A stretch of DNA of 46,279 nucleotides from Bacilli bacterium (GTDB lineage Bacteria > Bacillota_I > Bacilli_A > RF39 > UBA660): assembly GCA_016283935.1 (NCBI GenBank), contig JAEENX010000023.1, positions 1-46,279 of the forward strand, in the 5' to 3' direction. The notes beneath the pieces were generated by a model that ran no database searches, was not told the DNA's origin, and saw only the letters and a list, made by a program, of their open reading frames with translations. Numbering within the stretch: position 1 is the first letter of the stretch; each line of letters starts with the position of its first letter. Below, piece by piece: positions 15,698 to 23,587 of the stretch. The translations under genes were made by a program, and so were the position numbers.

Positions 15698-15726
15698 AAG
15701 AACTAACAAATGTTAGTTCTTTTTTA
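15696..15726 (+). terminator. Terminator of the 14193-15697 unit
   Basis: Arms AAAAGAACTAACA (15696-15708) and TGTTAGTTCTTTT (15711-15723), then T's. Confidence 0.85.
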
Positions 15727-15733
15727 ATATAAA

Positions 15734-15765
15734 AAAACTCAAGTATTTAATACTTGAGTTTTTAT
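15734..15765 (-). terminator. Terminator of the essC-esaB operon
   Basis: Stem AAAACTCAAGTA / TACTTGAGTTTT with loop TTTAA. On the minus strand it is followed by a T-run. It stands back to back with the plus-strand terminator. Confidence 0.8.
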
Positions 15766-16026
15766 TTACTCTAATACTAACTTAGAACCATTTCTAATAG
15801 TAGTATCAATAATTAAATTATTTAAGTCATATTCTTCGCCAGTTCTAGCATTTACTAGATTAGCGTTAGGATTGATTTGATATGTATTATCAACAGTTTC
15901 TATTACTGCTTTTTGAAGCAATTGAACAACATAAGCAACGGTCTTAGTTGTTGGTATATATACATCAAATTCTTCCTCTATATCAGGATATACAACTGTT
16001 ACAAGTATAGAATAATTTAAATCCAT
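15766..16026 (-). CDS. esaB: EsaB/YukD-like ubiquitin-fold protein of T7SSb
   Basis: 86 aa from the ATG at 16026, chosen because GAGGAGGAAT is ideally placed before it; an in-frame ATG at 16056 lies inside essC. YukD/EsaB proteins are small cytosolic ubiquitin-like factors needed for T7SSb function. The order (SILVTVVYPDIEEEFDVYIPTTKTV, a helix with VVQLLQKAVIE, then RTGEEYDLNNLIID and a final IRNGSKLVLE strand) fits the fold and family. It begins 1 nt after the essC stop, so the two are coupled. Confidence 0.9.
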   Translation of the reverse strand: MDLNYSILVTVVYPDIEEEFDVYIPTTKTVAYVVQLLQKAVIETVDNTYQINPNANLVNARTGEEYDLNNLIIDTTIRNGSKLVLE

Positions 16027-16027
16027 A

Positions 16028-19000
16028 TTATTCCTCCTCATCCTTTGGTTCTTCAATAACTTTAATCATCTTAGCTCTACTGTTATCAACAATAAATCCA
16101 ATGTTATCAGCTACGCCACCGTTACCAGGTCTAAGATCGTATTTAGTAACATCTAACATACTTTGTTCAGTTACACCATTTCCAATCCATAAACCAGCCA
16201 TAAAGTCTTTAAATGGTAACATAAAGTCTTCTGAACCATATTCTCTGAAGTCTGTATAAGTATCTATAAAGATAAATGTCATAGTTTTTAATTGTGGAGC
16301 ATTTTCAGTAATATATGTTAAATATTGTATTGCTTCACGACTTAACTTACCAACAAACTTTTGTAATCCTCTAATAACTATATATTTATGTTTCTTAGTA
16401 TATGGATCTGCTTTTGGATTGAAATTTTCAACAGCTTTTTTAGTATATACATAAAGGTTGTTAATTACTTCTTCAAATCCATCACTGACATAAGCAACTT
16501 TATCATTAGTTATATATGAATCAAGTTTTTGAGTTCCATCCATAATAACTATTTGACCATCATCATTAACCGCATTTAATAATTTACATACAGTAATTGC
16601 TGATTCTTCGATTAATTCAGTATTCTTTGAAACGAAGTAGAATACTAAATGTTTCATTAAATTAATATATTCTGTTTTAATTCTTACTTTAGAAATACCA
16701 AGAGGTAATTTCTTAAGATCTGTGATTTCATTTTTAATTGATTCAAATGTAATAATATGTGGTAAATAAGGTACTGAAGGAACAGCAGTTTTATAAGCAT
16801 TAGTTAATGTAGTATTAACTTGCTTAATAACTTCATTCATCTTTTCTTCTACGGTTGGTATAGCACCTTGGAATTCATAGAATGTTTTATTGATTTCACA
16901 TAAACCTCTACATTTACCTTCAGCAGGTAAGAAGTGGTTTGGAGCATCAACAAAGTCTCTATAATCATCATCACTTTCACAATTAAATGCAATTTTATAA
17001 CTTAATGATTCATGTATTTTAGTATACATCTTAGTTGTATTTGTAATTAAGAATGATATACCATATTTAGAACAATCTCTTAATAATTCTATAAGAGTAT
17101 CAGTCATATCAGGATATCTTTCATAGAATGTAGTAAAGTTATTTAATATTACTAAAATATGTGGTACAGCTTTACCAGATGTTTTTATGAATTGTTCATA
17201 ATTACCACCATATTCAGCAAATAACATTTTTCTTTCAGCTATTCTATTAAGTACATATTTTAAAACGCCATCAATTTTATCTTCTTCATTAATAGTGATT
17301 ACATTACCAACTACTGGGTTCGCTTCTAAGCTCTTTAAGATTTCAGCACCAAAATCCATTATATATATTTCTAGTTCTTGGATTGTATATGTAGTTGTTA
17401 ATGAATATACAAGTGATTGAATAAATAATTCTTTACCTGATCCAGTTTTACCATATAATCCAACATTTCCATATTCACTTATTGGTAATGTCATTATATG
17501 TTGTGATTGAGTATAAGGATCATCATATTCTCCTATAACTGGATTAATTTTAAAATTCTCTTTAACATAATTATATTTTTTCTTTAATGAATCTATGAAT
17601 ATAATATCTGGAATTCTATCTAACCAAAGTTTCTTTATATTCATTTGTTTTTGTTTAGCAAGACCATCACAGTATTTAACAATATTTAATAATTGTTCAC
17701 CTTGATCTTCTCCTTGAGTCTTAGCTAATTGTTCTTGTGTTACTGAAGTAGTAACATGTGTTTCTGCACCAATTTGGTTAATGAAATGAATATCTGTATC
17801 TATTTCTTTCTTAATAACATCTGAAGGAATATATTTATATCCAGCATATGCAGATTGTCCTAGACCATAGAATTCATCATTACCAACTTGTAAGTAGAAA
17901 GAACCAGTTGTTTTTAAATACGCAGCATCAGGAGTTTTAATCATATCGTTTGAATCTTGTTTATCTTGAACTCTTAACGCAACATGGAATCTTGCATTTG
18001 ACCAAATTTGATCATCTACAACACCACTTGGTTTTTGTGTAGCTAGAATCAAGTGTACACCTAATGAACGACCAATACGAGCTGTAGATATTAATTGATC
18101 CATGAAATCAGGTTCTTGTGATTTTAATTCTGCAAACTCATCTGAAATAATATATAAATGTGACATAGGTTCATCTAATAAACCTTTTCTGAAATAATCT
18201 TGATATTTATATATATTCATCGATGAATCTTTTAATTTTTCTCTTGCTTCATTAAATAATCTTTGTCTACGTTTTAATTCTGCTTCAATAGAAGCAATAG
18301 AACGTCTTATTTCTGATTTATCAAGGTTTGTAATAGTAGCAACAACGTGTGGTAATTTAATTCCTAATTCTTTGTTTTCGAAAGAACCAGCAAGACCACC
18401 ACCTTTGTAGTCGATTAATACAAATTGTACTTCATATGGATTAAAGTTAACTGCTAATGAAAGAATATAAGTAATAATCCATTCTGATTTACCAGAACCA
18501 GTAGTACCAGCAACCAATCCATGTGGACCATATGCTTTTTCATGTGCATCCATCATAAATAAATCACCATTTTGGTCAATACCAACAGGAACAGCAAGTG
18601 AATTAACTGGATTATTATTTTTCCATCTATCAAGTGAATTTAATGCTTCAATTCTACCAACATTAAACATACTTAAGAAGCTAATACTTTTTGGTAATTC
18701 ATATTTAGCTTTTTCAACATGAATAGGAATGTTAGCTAATGCTTGAACACAACCTTCCATATCAATAGTCTTATTGAATAATGCTTTAAATTCTTTTTGA
18801 TTTGATGAAACAATTAAGTTTCTAAATAAACCAGATATATTTTCATCAATATTTAAGAATGTATTAATTTGATTTGGTAAGTTTGAAATTCTATCATTTT
18901 TAATTATTATTGAGTAACCTAAATTGAAATTATATCCTAATAGAGTTTTAAATGCATCTAAGTTTCTTACCATTTCCAAATCATCTACTATAATTAAATA

Positions 19001-20641
19001 ATATGGTACATATTTCTTGTATATTGTTTTTAATTTTTCAGGATCTGGTTTTGAATTACCATCTTCTTCAGGTATTCTTGCTTGTAAATCTGATAATACA
19101 TAATTTCCAATTGTTTTTATATCGTCTAAATTAGATCCTATAAATCTTATTGTTTTTTGATTATCCCAGCAATGTACTGAACTTCTAAGATAATCCCAAT
19201 TGTTTTCTTTTAATGAATTTGTAAATACAACTACTTTAAAATCTGTATAACTTTGATAAGTAAAACATTGTAATAATAAACTATTAATAAAACTTTGAGT
19301 TAATATATTAGTTCCAATTACAGCAGTCATATTATTTTCAATTAATGAGAATGGAACAGGAACATTATCGATTTTTTCAAATCTTTTTATTAAATCATCT
19401 AATTTGTCTTGTAATACTAAATTTGATGATGTTTTAGATCTATCAAATTCGATTTTAGTTCTAGGTTCAATAGAACCAACTCCTATGTTAACTGTTAAAA
19501 AGTCTTTTTCAGCAACTTGTCTTTCCCATAAATTTCTTTTTCTTTTATATATTATTTCTTGGCATTCTTCTAGTGTTATATTGTTTTCAAGTGCAACCTG
19601 TTTTTCTTTACCAATTTCAGCTGTAATTCTTTTTTCCATTTCATCAAGATATTGATCATATTCTTTTTCAGCTTTTATTCTATCTTTTCTTGATTGTCTC
19701 TTAGCCCATTTTCTACTAAGAGTAGGCCACATAAATGATGATACCATTGTTAGAACACTAACTATTAATGATGGAAGAGCTTGGCTCATTTTTGATTGTC
19801 CATTAAGAACAGATGTTAATGTAGTAAACATTGTTAATGATGAAGTTAACATCATTGTCATTTGTGGACCAATAGTTAATATTTCAGGTTGAGTTTGCTT
19901 CTCTTTAAATTCTGGTGGAGAAGCAATTGTAAATGTTTTAGGTTCAATATCTGATTTAAATCTTGGTGCTCTAGAATAATATTCGTTTTCTTGATATAAA
20001 GTTCTTTCTGTAGATAATTCTAAAGCTCCAGGGTTAACAGCAAAATTTGTTTTAACTTGTTCAAATGAACTATCTAATTTTATCGCGTTAGTTTGAATTA
20101 AATTATAAATAACTAGTTTCTTTCCAATTGGAACAATTTTTAAACCACACATGAAAATTATGTCACCATGGTATAATCTTTTTCTTTTTACTTCATATTG
20201 ATTAACATATACAGAAGCACCATGAGCTTCAATATACCAAGTATTATCTTTATAATGTAATGTTGCATGATGTGATGCTAACATATTTGTCGAATAAAAA
20301 ATATTTGATCCAGATCCAGATCCAATTGTAATATCATGCTTTTTTATTGTGACCTCAGATTTTTGAGGTATAGTAGTTGGATAAGAATAGATACAATAAG
20401 TTTCATGAGTAGGTGTAGTAATAGCACACATAGAGTAGTTGTTTAAAGGTGTAGATGTTACAATAGTTCCATTAACAGATAATTTATTATCATCATTTGG
20501 TTTAATATTCCATGCACCATTATTATCAAATACAATTGCAATAACATTTCCTTGTCTATCATATAAAGGGTATGAACCCATAATATCATTTGGTAAATGT
20601 AGTTTATCTAGTTTAATCTTATTTGTTATTGTTAGTATCAT
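16028..20641 (-). CDS. essC: EssC-type FtsK/SpoIIIE ATPase, motor of T7SSb
   Basis: 1537 aa, the usual EssC size. The N-terminal region has FHA-like domains (for example the HHATLHYKDNTWYIEAHGASV segment), then two closely spaced transmembrane segments (about 258-310). ATPase domain 1 has Walker A GTTGSGKSE (about 711) and VLIDYKGGGLAG. Domain 2 has GKTGSGKE (about 1060). Domain 3 (from about 1290) lacks a Walker A and looks degenerate. EssC drives export of WXG100 and LXG-type substrates across the membrane. GAGGTTGTAAAT precedes the ATG. EsaB follows directly. EsaA, EssA and EssB are absent here. Confidence 0.95.
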   Translation of the reverse strand: MILTITNKIKLDKLHLPNDIMGSYPLYDRQGNVIAIVFDNNGAWNIKPNDDNKLSVNGTIVTSTPLNNYSMCAITTPTHETYCIYSYPTTIPQKSEVTIKKHDITIGSGSGSNIFYSTNMLASHHATLHYKDNTWYIEAHGASVYVNQYEVKRKRLYHGDIIFMCGLKIVPIGKKLVIYNLIQTNAIKLDSSFEQVKTNFAVNPGALELSTERTLYQENEYYSRAPRFKSDIEPKTFTIASPPEFKEKQTQPEILTIGPQMTMMLTSSLTMFTTLTSVLNGQSKMSQALPSLIVSVLTMVSSFMWPTLSRKWAKRQSRKDRIKAEKEYDQYLDEMEKRITAEIGKEKQVALENNITLEECQEIIYKRKRNLWERQVAEKDFLTVNIGVGSIEPRTKIEFDRSKTSSNLVLQDKLDDLIKRFEKIDNVPVPFSLIENNMTAVIGTNILTQSFINSLLLQCFTYQSYTDFKVVVFTNSLKENNWDYLRSSVHCWDNQKTIRFIGSNLDDIKTIGNYVLSDLQARIPEEDGNSKPDPEKLKTIYKKYVPYYLIIVDDLEMVRNLDAFKTLLGYNFNLGYSIIIKNDRISNLPNQINTFLNIDENISGLFRNLIVSSNQKEFKALFNKTIDMEGCVQALANIPIHVEKAKYELPKSISFLSMFNVGRIEALNSLDRWKNNNPVNSLAVPVGIDQNGDLFMMDAHEKAYGPHGLVAGTTGSGKSEWIITYILSLAVNFNPYEVQFVLIDYKGGGLAGSFENKELGIKLPHVVATITNLDKSEIRRSIASIEAELKRRQRLFNEAREKLKDSSMNIYKYQDYFRKGLLDEPMSHLYIISDEFAELKSQEPDFMDQLISTARIGRSLGVHLILATQKPSGVVDDQIWSNARFHVALRVQDKQDSNDMIKTPDAAYLKTTGSFYLQVGNDEFYGLGQSAYAGYKYIPSDVIKKEIDTDIHFINQIGAETHVTTSVTQEQLAKTQGEDQGEQLLNIVKYCDGLAKQKQMNIKKLWLDRIPDIIFIDSLKKKYNYVKENFKINPVIGEYDDPYTQSQHIMTLPISEYGNVGLYGKTGSGKELFIQSLVYSLTTTYTIQELEIYIMDFGAEILKSLEANPVVGNVITINEEDKIDGVLKYVLNRIAERKMLFAEYGGNYEQFIKTSGKAVPHILVILNNFTTFYERYPDMTDTLIELLRDCSKYGISFLITNTTKMYTKIHESLSYKIAFNCESDDDYRDFVDAPNHFLPAEGKCRGLCEINKTFYEFQGAIPTVEEKMNEVIKQVNTTLTNAYKTAVPSVPYLPHIITFESIKNEITDLKKLPLGISKVRIKTEYINLMKHLVFYFVSKNTELIEESAITVCKLLNAVNDDGQIVIMDGTQKLDSYITNDKVAYVSDGFEEVINNLYVYTKKAVENFNPKADPYTKKHKYIVIRGLQKFVGKLSREAIQYLTYITENAPQLKTMTFIFIDTYTDFREYGSEDFMLPFKDFMAGLWIGNGVTEQSMLDVTKYDLRPGNGGVADNIGFIVDNSRAKMIKVIEEPKDEEE

Positions 20642-20715
20642 ATTTACAACCTCTTACTATCTTATTATCTATAATATATATTATACTACACTGACAATTA
20701 AATGTTCAATTAATA

Positions 20716-20742
20716 TATATTATTTTTTTCAAAAAAATAATA
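20716..20742. promoter_or_regulatory. 13-bp perfect palindrome in the divergent essC / 20778 region
   Basis: ATATTATTTTTTT-C-AAAAAAATAATAT. It covers the likely -35 of the rightward promoter (extended -10 TGTGTTATACT at 20743-20752) and lies upstream of essC. It could be an operator, or an AT-rich terminator-like hairpin. Confidence 0.4.
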
Positions 20743-20777
20743 TGTGTTATACTTAGGTTAGATAGGAGATAAAATGT

Positions 20778-21185
20778 ATGAATGAACAAGTACAACAAAC
20801 ACAAACAACTGAAGAAGTAAAACCAGTACAAACAGTTGAATTGACTGGAATAACATCTTTAACTGATGAACAAGTTGATGCTTTAACAGTAGATACTATT
20901 ACTAGAGAAATGATGGATGTAATGACTCCACCACAAATAGAAAAATTCAAAGCTAAATTAAGTGAAATAGATATGAAAGTTTTAATGCAAAAATTTTCGG
21001 GTAGTTCAGTACCAGCTGAAGAACATCCAATAGAACCAACACCACCTGCAGCTACAGTTACAGGTTTTAATATTCCTAATATAAATTATGCTGGTGGTTC
21101 AGAACCTTCACAAGAAGATCCATCAAATATGACTGCATCAGAAGAACCTACAGAACAAAAAGGAGCAATTATTTTTGAAGACTAA
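20778..21185 (+). CDS. Small acidic protein sharing the F-IP-INY motif
   Basis: 135 aa, acidic, Pro/Glu/Thr-rich at both ends with a central helical part (about 27-74: SLTDEQVDALTVDTITREMMDVM and following). GFNIPNINYAGGSEP (about 96-110) resembles GIPDINYVPENP of the 14193 protein. No signal peptide. GATAGGAGAT precedes the ATG. It is divergent from essC and overlaps the next gene. An adaptor or secreted partner in the T7SS is inferred. Confidence 0.65.
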   Translation: MNEQVQQTQTTEEVKPVQTVELTGITSLTDEQVDALTVDTITREMMDVMTPPQIEKFKAKLSEIDMKVLMQKFSGSSVPAEEHPIEPTPPAATVTGFNIPNINYAGGSEPSQEDPSNMTASEEPTEQKGAIIFED

Positions 21186-22068
21186 TGTTGAATATGCAAG
21201 CTTTCAAATTTCAGATATAGGTAGCAATTATTATGTTGCCAATAAATTATTTGAGTTACAAAAAGAACATCCTGAATATTTTATTGATGGAATTAAATTG
21301 GAAAGCGTATTTGGATCTTGGCCATCAGCTATATGGCAAGGTGAAAGACCATATTTTGGATATACTCCATTTAAAACAATAAAAAATAAAATAAAGACTT
21401 TAAATAAAAACGATGCAGGTATTTATTATACATTCAACAACAGATCCTTAGTTTCTACAGATGTATATGATAATTATTGTAATAAAATCATGAAGGAAAG
21501 TAATAATGAGAAAAATGTTGTTGAAGTATATGATGAAAAATTAGAAGAGTATATAAGAGAAAATTATAAAAAAGTAAAAATAAGTAAAAGAATTACAAAT
21601 GATAATTTTGATGAAATAAATGATAATAAATATGATTATTATTTATTAGATACAATCTTTAATGATGATTATGAAAAATTATCAACAATAAAACATCCAG
21701 AAAAGATTATAATAGTTCTTAATGATTACTTTATGAGAGGAGATCCAAAAGTAGAGGAGTTCTTTAAAAAAGTATCAAAAACTGTTAAAAATTTAGATGG
21801 TGAATTAAAATTTAATATTGATAGAATTAATGATTTTAAAGAAATGCTAGAAAGTGACAATTTAGTTAAATACTATCAAGTAGGTAAACTATTACAATTA
21901 GGAATTAGTCATTTTAGAATTGAAGGTAGAAATTGTGCAATTCAATATTTCTATATTCCAAGTTTATTCTATTATTTGGTACAAGAAGAATATAAAAATG
22001 AAGTATTTAATTATATTCAAGAAGCATTCTTTAGTCCACTTAATGAAATGCAAAAAAACATTCTATAA
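21175..22068 (+). CDS. Predicted TIM-barrel-like protein of unknown function
   Basis: 297 aa from a TTG start at 21175 that overlaps the previous gene by 11 nt; GGAG sits 7 nt upstream and no later in-frame ATG keeps the N-terminal IS-IGSNYYVA segment. Features: DGIKLESVFGSWPSAIW, a Tyr/Asn-rich segment YYTFNNRSLV, YDYYLLDTIF, KIIIVLNDYF and LQLGISHFRIEGRN. The last is like the G.D..KIEGR strand of U32-peptidase-type TIM barrels. The match is only local, so U32-like identity is a guess. Coupled expression with the acidic protein suggests a shared role. Confidence 0.6.
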   Translation: MKTNVEYASFQISDIGSNYYVANKLFELQKEHPEYFIDGIKLESVFGSWPSAIWQGERPYFGYTPFKTIKNKIKTLNKNDAGIYYTFNNRSLVSTDVYDNYCNKIMKESNNEKNVVEVYDEKLEEYIRENYKKVKISKRITNDNFDEINDNKYDYYLLDTIFNDDYEKLSTIKHPEKIIIVLNDYFMRGDPKVEEFFKKVSKTVKNLDGELKFNIDRINDFKEMLESDNLVKYYQVGKLLQLGISHFRIEGRNCAIQYFYIPSLFYYLVQEEYKNEVFNYIQEAFFSPLNEMQKNIL

Positions 22069-22082
22069 AAGAATGTTTTTTA
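22057..22082. terminator. Bidirectional terminator
   Basis: AACATTCT / AGAATGTT with loop ATAAA and T- and A-runs on the two sides; it overlaps both convergent stop codons. Confidence 0.8.
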
Positions 22083-23450
22083 TTTTGAATAATTATTTGA
22101 AATAATTTGTGATAATTGATCTTCGTTATATAAATTATCGCTTATATCATATTGTATATTTTTTGATTTTAATATTGCTTTTAATTCTGCATTAACAGCA
22201 TTAACATTAACAATAACACCTTTATCATTATTAGCAATTATTGTGTCTATATATCTTTGATAAACATCTAATATTTCTTCATAAGAACTAGATTGATTTA
22301 TTAAATTGTTAAAATAAATATGTGCAAATGTTGTATCAATATTACTATAATTTTGATTATTGTATTCTTCATAAATATATTCAGTTCCTGAACCACTTAA
22401 ATCATAAATCAAATCCATAGATGAATAGTTTTGATATGTTGAAAAATCTATTTCGTTATTGATAGCTTCTTCATATTCTTTTATACTACCATTTATGTAA
22501 TCTTCGAATGAATAATCTGTAGAATCAATTAAAGTTTTAGAATAATTATTAACAACTCTATAAGGTAATTCTATTGGATCCATTCCATAAATTGTATCAA
22601 CAAATAAGGAATCCATTCCTTCTTCAACCATAAATCCATAGTTGCCTGATGTTGAAAAATCTCTTATAGCGGTATATCCTTTATAGTTAAAATATAAGTT
22701 ATTCATCATATGTCCAATTTCATGAGGCCTAACAACACTTAGAAGAGCTTCATCTTTTTCTCTATTAATATAAATAGTGTGTTGATCAGGTACAAATACA
22801 CCTTTTGCTTCGCCACCAGTTATTCCGATCATATCACCAGCACTTACATAATCTACTTTTAATTCTTTTATGTTCATATAAAAAGGTCTTAAATCTAAAT
22901 TCATGTTAGCTTTTTGTAAGTTATCAACAAATTCATTTAAATAAATTTTAAAATTGTCATCTATATTTTGATTTTCTGCTATAGCAGAATATAATTGCTC
23001 ATAAGTAGGATTTTGTTTATATTCACTTGGTAAAAAGTTTGTTAAAGCATCAGCGGAAGAAATATAGATTTTTTTACTTGATTCATCAATTGAATAATTT
23101 TCTTCATATATAAATTCATGTGCATCAAACAAATTATGAGGCATTACTATATTTGTAGTTGCACTAACACTTTGACAACCAGTTAAAGTTAAAGTTACAG
23201 CAATTAAAGCTCCACCAACTGATACTAACATTTTAGGTACAAAATTAAATTTTTGTCCTTTTTTTGTTTTGTCTGGAAAGTATACTATTTTCTTATTATA
23301 AAGATTATCTAGTTTCATATATGTTTCATAATCTAAATAAGAGTATTCGTTTCCATTTCTTTCTAAAAATGTATTTCTAAAATTTTTATCTCTAAAAATT
23401 GCAATTTTTCTATTATTAATAGTAATTTCACTAACTAGTATAAAATCCAT
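22080..23450 (-). CDS. Membrane-anchored zincin metalloprotease
   Basis: 456 aa. Residues 1-72 form a small cytosolic domain. A hydrophobic segment (74-91) ends in LTGC (Cys92), which looks like a lipobox although it is internal. The long extracellular part has the zinc motif HEIGH (243-247, in RPHEIGHMMN) with E276/E277 in FMVEEGMDSLF as the probable third ligand. GGTGATATT precedes the ATG. A -10 TATAAT lies 15 nt before the ATG, giving a very short leader. It is divergent from the large WFYGP protein gene, so it may process or release surface or T7SS-exported proteins (inference). Confidence 0.8.
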   Translation of the reverse strand: MDFILVSEITINNRKIAIFRDKNFRNTFLERNGNEYSYLDYETYMKLDNLYNKKIVYFPDKTKKGQKFNFVPKMLVSVGGALIAVTLTLTGCQSVSATTNIVMPHNLFDAHEFIYEENYSIDESSKKIYISSADALTNFLPSEYKQNPTYEQLYSAIAENQNIDDNFKIYLNEFVDNLQKANMNLDLRPFYMNIKELKVDYVSAGDMIGITGGEAKGVFVPDQHTIYINREKDEALLSVVRPHEIGHMMNNLYFNYKGYTAIRDFSTSGNYGFMVEEGMDSLFVDTIYGMDPIELPYRVVNNYSKTLIDSTDYSFEDYINGSIKEYEEAINNEIDFSTYQNYSSMDLIYDLSGSGTEYIYEEYNNQNYSNIDTTFAHIYFNNLINQSSSYEEILDVYQRYIDTIIANNDKGVIVNVNAVNAELKAILKSKNIQYDISDNLYNEDQLSQIISNNYSK

Positions 23451-23481
23451 AATATCACCATTATCATTATATCATATGTGA

Positions 23482-23517
23482 TGTTTACATATTTAACTTA
23501 ATAATGCTGTTTACATA
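23482..23517. promoter_or_regulatory. Two TGTTTACATA direct repeats between divergent genes
   Basis: Identical 10-mers at 23482-23491 and 23508-23517, 26 bp apart, in the promoter region shared by the protease and the large WFYGP protein. A partial third copy (TGTTTATTG) follows at about 23519. Possible operator. Confidence 0.4.
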
Positions 23518-23587
23518 ATGTTTATTGTTTTAAATTGTAACTATTTATGATATTCTATAAATATAATAGAAGTATAGGGTGATAGAA

